Assembly (NCBI GenBank): GCA_002917075.1 | Contig: NTMA01000009.1 | Location: forward strand, 620,001 to 684,000 | Length of the DNA stretch: 64,000 nt | Direction: 5' to 3' | DNA from: Hawksworthiomyces lignivorus | Taxonomy: Eukaryota > Ascomycota > Sordariomycetes > Ophiostomatales > Ophiostomataceae | Shown here: one piece after another, positions 1-10,848 of the stretch | How positions within the stretch are numbered: position 1 is the first letter of the stretch | Layout of the letters: the number at the start of each line of letters is the position of its first letter | Made by a program: the position numbers and the translations under genes | Notes under the pieces: model-generated | The model's database searches: none | Told to the model about the DNA's origin: nothing | What the model saw: the letters and a program-made list of their open reading frames with translations, nothing else

Positions 1-269
1 GGGCCGTTGAATGTTCGCAGATCCCACGTTAGGCAGAGGTGGTCACGCCAGTAAGAGGCGTCAGTGAAGAGATTTGCTATCGAATCGTAGTCCTTGGCCT
101 CTAGCGATTTGTTGATCATCTCAACTACGCTCGCTGCTACAGCATCAGGCGAGAGTCCCTCTGTGCGAATCGAGGCTGGGAACTCAACAGGGCGGATGTT
201 GATGGAGCCGGGCTCTCGGCGCTCGTCTGAGACACCCTCAAAGAAGGGCTGTGCAACGTAACGACCCAT
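1..269 (-). CDS. Flavin-containing monooxygenase, N-terminal part (cut by window edge)
   Basis: This is the first 89 or so codons of a gene running off the left edge. The ATG is at 269 and the frame is open to base 1. The peptide ends in a stretch reading YWRDHL followed by TWDLRTFNG. I recognise this as the NTF2/SnoaL-like N-terminal segment that precedes the FAD and NADPH Rossmann domains in a large family of fungal flavin monooxygenases. Enzymes of this family oxygenate soft nucleophiles or carry out Baeyer-Villiger-type reactions, and many are orphan or secondary-metabolic. The GxGxxG nucleotide-binding motifs would lie outside the window, so substrate and intactness cannot be judged. No intron is seen in the visible part. 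Confidence 0.7.
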   Translation of the reverse strand, partial: MGRYVAQPFFEGVSDERREPGSINIRPVEFPASIRTEGLSPDAVAASVVEMINKSLEAKDYDSIANLFTDASYWRDHLCLTWDLRTFNG

Positions 270-1704
270 GACTGCTTCTTTCGATGCTCCCAAATCAAAA
301 ATAAAGAGGACGAGGAAAAGTCTGGTTTGACGGTCGAGACCAGCAGAGGCCTGTGGTTTGAAGATCAAAGAATTTATGTTTCACGATTCTCGAGAAGCAA
401 GCAGCTCTCTGTACAGCCTCTGCGTACTCATATGGATTGCTGATATAGACATCATGTTTGCTCCAACCACCTCGGGACTTGTATTTGCCGACATCGTGAT
501 AGCTTTTGGCCGAGCCATTCCAGTCGCATGTTCGACAGTCTCGTTAGCTTCGCGCCTTCTCCCTGCTTCGTACACGTCGACTTTCGTGTGAGCCAGCTCG
601 GTCTTCCGTAGTTGGTAATGTCTAACGGAGAAATAACTCTCCGTGCACTACAACGAAAAGCTAGGATAATACACAAACGCATCGGTCCTAATGGGTTTGG
701 AAATTCCGAGCTTTCACAAATGAATCTGGTCGCTAACACAGCTCTAGAACTTTGGTTCTCCACGAGCTTGCCGCAGAACCGGGATACCTGTTTAAGTAAT
801 TCATTCGCAGCTAAGGCTGAACTACAGTAAAGGCGGGTAATAGAGGGGACCTGTGTCGTATAGTAAGGAAGCAGTGTGGAGGTATTGATTATTGGTCGAC
901 TATTGGTCTAAATCTCTGCTGCTCAGAGATTTCTATCATGGTTGAGGGTAAGGCACTCCACTAATTACAGGCTAGTAGTACTCTGTTTGCTATTTAGCAG
1001 GCCAGAAGACCACGTGGTTACCTCCTGACACCGCCTTCTTTTTTTCTGTTCTTGCGGTCTATTTCGCAACACAGTGACTCAGGTATAGTTGGTACAAAGT
1101 ATTAATGCATTAATGGGCGTTAGTTGATATAGTTACTGAAAACATTGAATTGAATGCAAACTTAGGACTATCCACTGTACAATGGTGCCCAAGTTCTTCT
1201 ACTGATATCACGAACTTTATACTATCACCAAGCTCTAAAAAAATAAAAAAAAATTACAAGCACGAGTGAATGTCTTAGCCTCACTTACTAAAGAGCAAAA
1301 CACATTCTCAACTGTGACATGGCGAACCATGACGGTGATTGCAGATGCTTATAAGCAACCAAAGTTTGCGTTCTCCCTCTTGTCAAAGCATATTTTAGTT
1401 GCGCAGCCAGAGACAATAATATACAGAGTACCCATACAAGAGCCCCCCCGCGCCCAAAACATGTATCATATAAATTTGATAGCGTATTTATCTAACAACG
1501 TATGTATCTGGTGGTGTCACGGCTCACTATGAATTTAAAGCGTATTAGAGAAAGAAAGCCACTCCCGTGGTAGTCTCCGCGCTTGCAATTCTACTTCCAT
1601 TACGTTTCTAGCTAGAGCAAAATGCCCGTCTTATGCCATTAAGGCCATTTGCACTGAGAGCCGTTCTGCTGTGACAGCACCACAAGTGCTTAGCTGAATA
1701 GCAG
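270..1704. other. Intergenic: monooxygenase promoter and NLR 3' side
   Basis: This 1.4 kb stretch lies between the 5' end of the monooxygenase gene and the 3' end of the NLR gene, both on the minus strand. Open frames here are short, overlap on both strands, and show no family resemblance or signal peptide. There is an A-rich run near 1238-1257. No RNA gene or repeat was recognised. Confidence 0.5.
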
Positions 1705-2682
1705 CTAGAACAGACGACATTGCAATGCCTCGTACTTAACACCGTTAAAGACTACTGTTCGTATTACCAGTCTTTGTTCGGGGTTGGCAAAGCGGTTTAC
1801 ATAATATGACATAGTCTTTGGCAATTGCAGTGTATCCTCTGCTCGCTTGAACATAAACCATGACATAGCACGTTCAAGCCATTGGATAAATGTGCCTCGC
1901 TTATTCTTGCAAATCAGATTCAATATCTGGTCCGCATTCAATGGATCGAGGCTTGGGACGACCTCCTCAAGGGTAACGCTTCGGACAATCTTTCTAGATC
2001 GTACGATCGGTCCGTTCTCAGACTCCATATCAATACACCACTCTTCTAAGGGAAACGTGCAAATGCTCATATCCACTCTAGCATCACGGAGTATATCCTC
2101 CACTATGTCAAATATGCCATTCCGATTGTTTAAATTACAAACGGCGTGACAAAGGATGGCAACCCAAACAGGGACAAGTGGAAGTTCTGCTTCTCCGTTG
2201 CCGTTCCACGAAATGAGATCATTTGGGGATGATCCTAGCTTCATCAAAGTTGAGACCAAGGCCCTTTGATGCCCTATGGCTGCGGACAGAAGAAGGTGAA
2301 GCATCCCATTGCCCTTCAGAAGTCCAGGCTGTTTCGAGACTTCTCGAAGAACAAATTCCTCATGACCAGCGTATGCTGCCATATGAACAAGCGATAGCTG
2401 TAGCCCAGAGATTGAAGCAAAACACATCACCTTAGCACCCCAAAATTGCTCACTCTCTTTAGCAGAGTGCATGTCCGCAGCGTAGATTTCATCCCGTGTC
2501 TTATCAATTATACAGCTGAAGCAATCTAGGAGAGCCAGTGGGAGATTTTTCGGAAACAATCTCATGATACCTTGATGAATCATATAGTAATTCCAATAAG
2601 AGCATCGATAGTTTAGATTTCCCAGAATAATGTCAGCGAGGATGAGACGCCAATATAACTCCTTTTTAAGAATGCCTAGACA
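1705..2682 (-). pseudogene. Ankyrin-like C-terminal part of the NLR, cut off by an in-frame stop
   Basis: This region is in the same frame as the NACHT gene upstream and directly follows its TAA at 2683-2685. The frame stays open for 325 codons to TAG at 1705-1707. The first codons after the stop read like continuing protein (LKKELYWRLILADIILGNLN), so coding seems to have run through this point originally. Further on, segments such as LSLVHMAAYAGHEEFV and LHLLLSAAIGHQRALV look like degenerate ankyrin-type helix pairs, as expected for an NLR sensor region. If the TAA is real, this part is either lost or made as a separate product from the ATG at 2583. A short intron removing the TAA is possible but has no good donor. 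Confidence 0.55.
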
Positions 2683-4971
2683 TTAGCTGTTGATGTCTTT
2701 AGCGCACAGCTTTTTCACAACGAAATCTTTGACGGTCTTGTGTGAAAACTGAGCCACTTCGAGAATACCTAATCTTGCCGATTCCCACACTCGTGAACCA
2801 GACGGAGGCGATGCAGGCACGATTTCGAGCAGACCCTTTGTGAGACTCTTTATCTGACGCCGGACGTCTTCGACCATAGTGCTTGCAGGCTTCCAGGACA
2901 GAGGCTTTACCCCATCGCACGGCGGAAACTTTGGGTCTTCCAGTTCGTCAAGCCAACCATAAGTGAGGCAGTTCATAGGCAGATCGTAAAAAGGATAGTG
3001 CGCTGTCAAGAGTAGCATCTTGACTGCCCTCTCTCGATCGTCGGAATCTAACGAGTTCAGAATTCCGTCATATAGCTTATCGATATCCTGGGGGGTAGCC
3101 GCGAGCTTTTTCTCTAACACTTTGAACGTATCGTGACGCAACATGCCATTTAGCAATGAATAAACAGTCAATCTTGCCCAGAGGAAGACGCCTTCGGACA
3201 TTTCCACGATCTGATCAACGAGACGAAGGTACGAATCTCTGACCTGGTCAAAATTCTCGTCCTTCTCAATCATCTGCCGGCTGAACAAGTAGATATCGTG
3301 TGACGTGAGCTGATGCAAATGAAGAGTCCTATCTTCTCGACCTAGATTATCAAACTCTATGTGTGGTCGCGAGCTCGCGCAGATCTTAACATCTTCTCCC
3401 CCAGCCCATCGTTGCAAATTTTTTGCCAGCCTACGATGATCTTGACTGTCACCTTTGTACTCATCAAGGCCATCGATGAAGAGACAGAGACGGCAGTCGA
3501 GAGACGATCCATGTGAAATCAGTCTTTCAAAGGCATCTGAAATGTCGCGGCAATTGAAGAGGTGCCCGGGAATGAAGAACATCTCGTGCTCTAGACCGCA
3601 CCAATGTTTGGGAAAGATAGCAGGAATGATGTCGGGGCAGCTCTTGAGTGTCTCAAATAGTATCGACCTAAGAAGGCCATCTAACGACGTCTGCATGGAG
3701 TCGCCTAGGCTCCAGAAAAAGAAACTTGCAAATACGAGCTTCTTCTTCTTTTCTGCAGCCCACTCTTCGAGCAGAATTTTTGTTCTCGGATGGTGGCGGA
3801 GATATTTCATCAAAGTTGTCTTCCCTGACCCAGCCTTGCCAGACATGTGAAAGATGCCCTGTTTGGATCGCAGCCAAGATAGAAAATCCTTGCGTGATTG
3901 TGCTTTCCGCTCCAAACTCTCTTTTAACTTTCGTTTCTTTCCTGAAAGTACTGGCGATACTGGTGAAATTTGGCTAGGCTTCGGGCCTCGCGTGGATGTA
4001 ATCGGTGACGGCTGATCTGAGTTACAGCGTAGGGGTTCAGAATCAGCCTGCTCAGAGCTGGAATTTTCTTCACTGGATTTTTGTCCAGCTTCACCAGTTC
4101 TATGTTTCTCCTGTAGCCGGCTACCTTCTTCTACTTCCTTCTCATCTGCAAATATCCAGTCAAAAGTTCCAGCTTCTGCAGAAGGAGCACTCTCTTTTCT
4201 CATGTTCATAGAAGGAAAGAAAAGGTTTTGTAGAATTATGTTTTCTCTCGGCAAGGTCTTCATCTTCGAACACAATCTTTCAAGAGACTGTCGCACTTCC
4301 CATAGCTCCCCCCCCAACGAAGTGGAGGCTGTTTCAGAGGTGCTCGAACTATGTTTGACAAGCTGCGCAGCTGTATCGAGGATATTCTGCCGGAGCGAGG
4401 CTAGCTGCGAAGATGTCTCGCTGGAATAGTTCGATATTCTATCCTCCAGTTGGTCAAGCTTGGATTTCACGGATGACTGGTCCTGGCTGAATTTGGTCGT
4501 CAGTGTGCCTGTTTTAGGGCTCAGAGGTGATAGATGGTCATGAGGCTACCTAAGCATCATTGTTAAGCGAACCAAGATCTCGCTCCTGTAATCGCACAGC
4601 TGCTTCTCCAGGCCGAGAATCTGTGGTTCTTTGCGCATGCTTTTGATCTTGACTCTCAAGCTCTTCCATGCCGTGTGGCTACCAGATACACGCAGTGTCT
4701 CCAAGAGATCACTGAGTTTGCCAGAGGCAGTCTCGCATTTCGCAGCGAGATCCCGAAGAGCGATGTCATTCTTTGTGCGGGAGGGGATGTTTACGCCTAG
4801 CTCAATTGTGAGGTTTTGGAGGTCTGTGGCAATGGTATAAATGTGAGAATTTGCCTCTGTTGTTCCGTCTAAAGACTCATATACTTCGTATGTTCCGGCC
4901 ACGATCTTTCCTGCAAAATCTAGAAATGTTAAAATGCTAGACGCTAGTCCGACGGCAGTGATAGGGTCCAT
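2683..4971 (-). CDS. NACHT-domain STAND/NLR-type protein (two exons, 741 aa to stop)
   Basis: This is a fungal NOD-like receptor-type NTPase, thought to act in nonself recognition and programmed cell death. Exon 1 is 4971-4550 and exon 2 is 4486-2683. The 63-nt intron 4549-4487 has GTAGCC and TTCAG ends and an ACTGAC branch site, and it joins AG|C in frame. Residues 1-140 (starting MDPITAVGLASSILTFLDFA) match the fungal STAND N-terminal domain. They are followed by a coiled-coil and Ser-rich linker. The Walker A motif GKAGSGKTT lies near residue 356 and Walker B (LFIDGLDE) near 473. The winged-helix end reads FSHKTVKDFV near residue 720. Translation stops at TAA 2683-2685, but the same frame continues for 325 codons. 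The product may therefore be a truncated NLR without its sensor, or the gene may be a young pseudogene. Confidence 0.82.
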
Positions 4972-6830
4972 TGTTTCGGAAGTCTAGAGTTGTGAGCAAA
5001 TTCTGCGTCAGTCGTCGTAATCCAGGAAAACAAAGAAAAGCGAAGAAAATTTTTTTAGATCGGACACGAGATGGCCTTACCACAGCCTTCCACTGCTGGG
5101 CGTCTATCTGGGGCTGAGCACAGAGGTTGAGGAGGTGCTGCGTGGGGACATATGAATAGCTGAATCTAAGGTCACTTTCAATACATCAATTCCCAAAGCC
5201 ATTAGCAACCGGCATCACTGGGTCTCAGTATACAGCAGTGTGTTCAGCACCGCCTACCATCGGGCGGCCAGAGTTCCATAGGAGCGATTGGTGAGATGTC
5301 TCCAAGGTGCATATGCTGTGCGATCCCTCTCTCGTCAAGTACCCGACCTGGAAATGCTGGCTGGCGAGCTGAATCTCCAAATCAGACAATACCTGTCCAG
5401 ACCTATTGCGTGTCATCGAGACTCATTCCTGAATGCGAGATAGCTCCCTAGTATCAAAAAGCAGTATTCGGCTGGCGATTACATTTTTGCGCAGAAGACC
5501 GCGGTATGTCTGTTCTGTTTTCTATGATATCCTTTCTTTCTCTCTTTCTTCTTTGTGTTTTTTTTTCTTTTTCTTTTTGCAGTTCGTTCTTTTTGGAGCG
5601 GCAGACTCGTCAGCTCGAACCCTCGAGTGCGGTTTCACGAGTCTAATACGCAATATAGTAATATGAAACTAACCTTTGTTCTATAAGATTCTAGAGACTG
5701 CCTTATTCATACCCTCTCTATCGTGCTGTTCGCGGTGACGGCAATTGTGGATGGCGAGGTAAAGACTATCTCTTCCCTAGCTTTTCTTTCGCCCTCGCCT
5801 TGTTTGCTACTCTTCGCTCGCTAGCTTCACTCTATTTTCTCCTGCTCTCTGCATGGCCCCGCAATGCAACTCTCTTACCCGTCTGCTTGTGTCACTGTGC
5901 TTTTTGGGGTGCTGCCATCTTGATGCTGGGATGTTAACGAGCAAGGTGTTTTTAGAGAAAGGATAGCTTTAATAGTAAGCGTTTTTAAGAATGCTCTCAA
6001 TCTTCTGACAGTCCATCTAATATTAAACAAATTCAGCTAATGGCTCTACTCTAGGCCGAATCTTTCGACTGCTCAAGATCCGGACACATTTACTCCTAAT
6101 TTACAATTTCTCATTTAGATGCATGGCTTCGAAAGGTTGGCAGTTTAACTCACCTCGCAAGCCCGCCTCATAAACTTGTATCACTCATAGCTTAGTATAT
6201 AGATGCTAGAGGAATTTTGAAGATAATATTTTATGCACTGGCAAGGACTAGACGAAAAGAGAGGGCGTTTTCGATTTCGATGCCCAAGGTCAAAAATATG
6301 GCAAAGCACATCAAAAACTCTGACAAAGAACCGGGAGACACCAAACTCATGAGCTATGTGTGCAATAAAAGCTGATAAAATTTGACACGAGCCTACAGGA
6401 AATGGGAAAAAAAAATTCCGAACTTGAAATCCTTGAGCCTGATGAGTACGACAATCACAGTGAGGTGCTGGCTGTATTGTACTGGGCGACTCGAAGTAAA
6501 CAAGCACATCGTCCTGGGTGGTGTTCGGAACGGAGTGCGAATTAGGTAAGCGTTCTAAAGTGCTCTGTTAGACATTAAAGTTTAGTGGCATCGGCTGTTT
6601 GTATCTTCGTAACTGTTGTACCTTTGCCCGTGCTTATTGGAGAGCTGAATGTGCCGAGGCAATTCAGGGCCAGCAGCTGCTAATCGTCAAACAGAGACTT
6701 TGCGACAAACACGAAAGCACAACACAATCATAATTGTTCACACACGAGACGACTCGTTCTACAGCAACGAATGTACGCGTCAGCATATCATATCATCGCT
6801 CGTCCATTCAGCTGAACACGCGAAATCGCC
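4972..6830. other. Divergent intergenic region between NLR and PEX10
   Basis: This 1.86 kb separates the start codons of the minus-strand NLR and the plus-strand PEX10 gene, so it must hold both promoters. Pyrimidine-rich tracts occur near 5530-5580 and 5765-5850, typical of fungal promoters and 5' leaders. Short frames of 60-108 codons on both strands show no family resemblance and I do not call them genes. Confidence 0.5.
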
Positions 6831-8402
6831 ATGCCCAGCGACGCCGCCGGCTCCGGCCGGCTCCCGGCTGTTCGCGCGCTGTCGACCGTAAGCACGTTGC
6901 CGTCGTCGACACCCGCCCCCCCTGAGGCAACACCTTCATCCTCTTCTCTTTCCTCCTCCTCTTCCACATCAGCAGCAGCCGCGCTGCCAACGACACCTCC
7001 CTCATCGTCTCCTGTGCATCCCTCCCCCGCCGCGTCCACCGCTCTGCCGCCCACGCCACCCCTCACCTCGCCGTTCCCCTTTGCGGACTCGCCCGACATC
7101 ATCCGCGCGCACCAGAAGGATGCCTACTTCGCGGGCACGCTGGCCAACGACCTAGCGGACCTAGTGCGGCGCTTCGGCGGTGGGCGCACCGCGCACGCCT
7201 GGGCGGCTGAGACGCAGACGGCGGCCGAGCTGGCGTACTGGGGGCTGACCGCGGGCGGCGGCCACCGGACGCTGGGCGAGGAGTACTGCGACCTGGTGAT
7301 GGTGACGCCGACAGAGGCGGCGGAAGGCGAGGCGGGTGCGGCGAGCGCGGCGCTGGTGGTGCCGCCGCCGCTCAAGCGTGCCACCTACGTGCTGTCGTCC
7401 GTGCTGGCGCCGTACCTGGCGGGCCGCCTGCTGCCGGGCGTGCGGCGGGCGCTCCGGCGGCGCCTGGAGGCGCAGGTGGCGGCGAGCGAGGCGGCGCTGG
7501 CCCGCCTGCAGAGCCAAGAAGCGGCGGCAGCGGCGGCAGCAGCAGCAGCGACAAGGAAGCGCGGCGCGCGGCGCAGCGGCGGCGCCATAGCGGCGCTCCG
7601 CGCGCGCCTCGCCAGCCTGCTACGGCAGGTGCGGCTGCGGCGGCTCCGGATGCTGCTGCCCGCCTGGCGCTACCTGCTAGCGCACCTCGACGCCCTCACG
7701 GGGGGCACGCACGTGCGGGCCGCCACGCTGGCCCTCTTCTACTTCTACGGCGCCTACTACACGCTGACGACGCGGCTGCTCGGCCTGCGCTACGTCTTCA
7801 CTCGGCGCCGCACCCCGCCCGGCGGCGGCTCCGCCGCCGAGGACGTCGTCGGCTACGAGGTGCTGGGCGCCCTGCTCGTCCTGCAGCTGGCCGTCCAGGG
7901 ATACATGCACGTGCGCGACACGCTGTCGTCGTCGTCGTCGTCGTCCTCTTCCTCCTCCTCCTCCTCTACCGGCCGCTACCAGTACGCCGCCGGGCCCGTC
8001 GAGGTCAGCCTCGACCACGACCACACCTACACCGCCAACAACGAGCTGCTGATCGGCAGCAGCGTCGGCAGCGGCTACGACGACGCCGCAGACGGCCCGT
8101 CGGCCTCGGCCGCCGCTATCGCCCGCATCACCCTCACGCCCGCGCCCCCCATCGACCCGGAGACGGGCGCGCCCGCGCCGCGCTTCGACCTGCAGCGCAA
8201 GACGACGCTCGGCTGGCTCACCGCCCGCGCCCAGCGGCAGTGCACCCTGTGCCTCGAGGTCCTCAAGGACCCTGCCGCGACCCCCTGCGGCCACGTCTTT
8301 TGCTGGCGCTGCATTGGCGACTGGGTGCGTGAGAAGCCCGAGTGCCCGCTGTGTCGCCGCACCGCGCTGCCCCAGCACATTCTGCCGCTGCGGGCGATCT
8401 GA
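6831..8402 (+). CDS. pex10: Peroxisome biogenesis factor 10 (RING E3 ligase)
   Basis: Intronless gene of 523 codons. PEX10 is a peroxisomal membrane RING protein of the PEX2-PEX10-PEX12 ubiquitin ligase, which recycles the PEX5 import receptor. The N-terminal domain shows the family segment from ADSPDIIRAHQKDAYF onward (about residue 85). The membrane region follows, and the C3HC4 RING finger is at residues 471-508, starting CTLC, with PCGHVFCWRC and ending CPLC. The product is longer than the usual 350-420 residues. The extra length comes from a Ser/Pro/Thr-rich head (residues 1-80), a poly-Ala run near 231-240, and a run of about 15 Ser near residue 365 encoded by TCG/TCC triplets. The reading frame is strikingly GC-rich against its flanks. 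The ATG at 6831 is the first in frame. Confidence 0.93.
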   Translation: MPSDAAGSGRLPAVRALSTVSTLPSSTPAPPEATPSSSSLSSSSSTSAAAALPTTPPSSSPVHPSPAASTALPPTPPLTSPFPFADSPDIIRAHQKDAYFAGTLANDLADLVRRFGGGRTAHAWAAETQTAAELAYWGLTAGGGHRTLGEEYCDLVMVTPTEAAEGEAGAASAALVVPPPLKRATYVLSSVLAPYLAGRLLPGVRRALRRRLEAQVAASEAALARLQSQEAAAAAAAAAATRKRGARRSGGAIAALRARLASLLRQVRLRRLRMLLPAWRYLLAHLDALTGGTHVRAATLALFYFYGAYYTLTTRLLGLRYVFTRRRTPPGGGSAAEDVVGYEVLGALLVLQLAVQGYMHVRDTLSSSSSSSSSSSSSSTGRYQYAAGPVEVSLDHDHTYTANNELLIGSSVGSGYDDAADGPSASAAAIARITLTPAPPIDPETGAPAPRFDLQRKTTLGWLTARAQRQCTLCLEVLKDPAATPCGHVFCWRCIGDWVREKPECPLCRRTALPQHILPLRAI

Positions 8403-9564
8403 TGGAAGGGCAAGACTAAAAAAGAGACAAGGGAGAGCGCATACCATTGGACATTTTGAGGAGCATTGATCCTGTACATAATAATCATAGGCAACCCTTT
8501 TTTCTTTTTTTTTTGTACCATGTATTTTTAGCTACGGATATTCCCCAATGCAACGTATGCGCCAAAGGGCTGAAGATGTCCCAACAGCAAAGGTTGCTTA
8601 TGTGCATAGGGGGTCCATGTTTCGGTCAATGGCATAGACTACGGCTAGTGGACCATACGAGGCATTCATCAAAAAGTATTGTTAAGATAATTGTTTTTCA
8701 TTTAAATGAAACCAAATAACCCTTTAGACGACGAGACATGAAAATACAGAAAAGACATGGCAAACGCAGTCCTCAGTGAAGAAAAAGGAAAGCAAGCCAG
8801 AATGAAGGAAAAGAAGAGGACTGTGAAGAGGAAAAAGAATCAAAAGTAAAATAAAAAAAGTCAACAAGAAAATAACATATCCCAGCCGGGCTTCGTGAGA
8901 AGCCACACAGGCAAGAAAAGGTATCCCAGGACGCGTGTAAACACTAAGCTTTACAAAGTCCCTAGGACAATAGAGTTACAGGAGCCTATACCTAAGGCTC
9001 GTTCCACTCTATGAAGAGGCAACGCCCAATAACCGCATGCTCATCCACAGTTAACATGCTCCTCAAAACCACAACAAAGACACGGAAAGAAATTCTGCAT
9101 GCGCCAGCGCCTGTTTGTTTTGTCGACACGGAGTAATTAAATGGCTAGAGCAGTTTGAGAACAATGTCCCAAGTTTCTGTCTTTGAAGAAAAGAAGAAAA
9201 CACGAAAAAAAGAGGATGAAAATCCAAGAGAAGAAAAAAAAAATCCGCCCGTCTGTCTTCATCGTCTACTGCGCGATCTGCTTCGAATGCTCTGTGCTGG
9301 CGATGATCGTGAGATGATGCAAGATATATGGTTTGTATATCGATGATTGGTATTTAGTATTTTGATGATTTGGGTTTTCTTTATTTTGATGTTTTGAGTT
9401 TCCAATGCCGTAGATGAGAAAAAAAAAAGGTATCGTTATCGAGTGTATATCCCTGCCGCCGAAGCCTCGGATTTGAACGCCGTTGTATGAAAGCAGATAT
9501 GCCCAGAATAAAAAGCCAGGATCCCCCGAAAAAAATTAAAAATGAAAAAGAAATTAGAGCCGTT
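8403..9564. other. Convergent 3' regions of pex10 and the 427-aa gene
   Basis: This 1.16 kb of A/T-rich sequence lies between two convergent stop codons and contains many short A and GAA runs on the plus strand. It presumably carries both 3' UTRs. I see no gene or RNA. Confidence 0.5.
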
Positions 9565-10848
9565 TTATTCGATGCAGAAGAGCACAATCTCGCCACGGTC
9601 GTTCTTCCGCAGCCGCAGCGAGCGGAAGAGCTCCTTCTCCTCGATGGACTTGCCCAGAGCGGTGCCCGATGTGGTGCGCTCGCGGTGGAAGCGTTTTAAT
9701 GCCTTGTTCATGCTACATCCGCGCTCGCTATCGGGGCCCTTGTTGACAAAGCTCAGGAACAGGTCTGCTCGCGGCTTGTAGACGATCATCTGGCCCTCGT
9801 TGTTGTCGCCGTCCTTCTTCTCCGTGGGGTACTCGATGAGCTTCTGGGAGGCCTTGGGGTCCGCCTCCTTCTCGGCATCGGTGCGGTGGCGGTGGTGGCG
9901 GTGGTGGTGCTTCTTGCCTGAGGGCGAGGTGGTGCGGTGCTTCCGCTTCTTGGTCTTGGGTTTTGATCCGGCGGTCAGCATCGAGAAGAGGTTGTTGCCG
10001 ATGATGTCTGGCCGGGACTTGGAGTGCTTGGAGTGCTTGGACTTTTTCAGTGGGCTGGCGGGCGTCTCGGCAGACTCGGGCGATGGTGGGAAGGCAGTCT
10101 TTGTTGTGAGACGGTTGAGACCGCCAGTGAGGCCAGAGTGCAGAACAGGAGGGGCGTCGGTCATGACCTGGTCGTGGATGTCCAGGTACAGCCGCTTGCG
10201 CTTCTTGTCCTTTTTAACGTCGCTGGTGCTCTCCTTCTTTCTGCGCTCAGTCCGGTCGCCTGGGGCAGGCGTCTGGAAAGGGGCCCCCACGGGCACAGGG
10301 CCGTCTCCGTACTGGCTCAGATAATGTTTGGCATCGCTGTCCATGGAGAAGTCAGGCGCGTCGAGATAAGCGTTGACGTCTTGGCCGTAGCGAACAACTT
10401 GGGTGCTGTCGCTGAGCTTGACAGGACCGCCGGCGCCGTGTGGCAGGTCCATATTGGATGCGTTTGGGGTCACGCCGGGGACCAGGAAATCAAAGACATT
10501 GACAGGACCCTCGGCAGCTGGTGGTGGTGTGGGCGCATGAGGGGGAGTATCGTCGTCGTCCGATCTGGTACTGTCGTCATCGTCGGCGATGAGGTACTCC
10601 TCCAGCTCTTCCGGCACCTCTTCGACATAGGCGGCGTGAGACACGTGGTGTTGTTGCTGGACAGCAGCAGCCATGTTGGGCTTCTTGTTCCTTGGGGTGG
10701 CTGCGGTGGTGGTGGTTGTAGTCGCTGTAGCGTTCTGGGTGGTGTTGTGGCTCTCCTCTTCCCACTGGTTGGAAGGCGGATTTAGCTTGACTTTTTTGTT
10801 CTTGTTGTTCTTGTAGAGTGCGCCTTGGTACTTTTGATCCTCGGTCAT
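9565..10848 (-). CDS. Conserved-looking basic/acidic protein of unknown function, probably nuclear
   Basis: Intronless frame of 427 codons with ATG at 10848 and TAA at 9565-9567. I do not recognise a named domain. The protein looks largely disordered. It has a Thr-rich stretch near residue 45, an acidic patch (DDDDSTRSDDDD, about residue 90), and a globular-looking centre (YGQDVNAYLDAPDF). Several Lys/Arg clusters, including KKDKKRKR and KTKKRKHR, would serve as nuclear localisation signals. A His/Arg run (HHHRHHRHR) and a well-ordered C-terminal 90 residues ending LRKNDRGEIVLFCIE follow. Steady codon use, length and lack of stops support a real gene. Nothing in the sequence fixes its role. 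Chromatin or RNA work is only a guess from composition. Confidence 0.72.
   Translation of the reverse strand: MTEDQKYQGALYKNNKNKKVKLNPPSNQWEEESHNTTQNATATTTTTTAATPRNKKPNMAAAVQQQHHVSHAAYVEEVPEELEEYLIADDDDSTRSDDDDTPPHAPTPPPAAEGPVNVFDFLVPGVTPNASNMDLPHGAGGPVKLSDSTQVVRYGQDVNAYLDAPDFSMDSDAKHYLSQYGDGPVPVGAPFQTPAPGDRTERRKKESTSDVKKDKKRKRLYLDIHDQVMTDAPPVLHSGLTGGLNRLTTKTAFPPSPESAETPASPLKKSKHSKHSKSRPDIIGNNLFSMLTAGSKPKTKKRKHRTTSPSGKKHHHRHHRHRTDAEKEADPKASQKLIEYPTEKKDGDNNEGQMIVYKPRADLFLSFVNKGPDSERGCSMNKALKRFHRERTTSGTALGKSIEEKELFRSLRLRKNDRGEIVLFCIE

Noticed and set aside
5590..5640. tRNA-like B-box word (GGTTCGAG on the minus strand)
   Set aside because: No matching A-box, acceptor stem or anticodon arm could be folded around it.
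7677..8447. Minus-strand frame of 256 codons opposite pex10
   Set aside because: It is a by-product of very high GC content in pex10, rich in Gly/Arg/Val with no domain.
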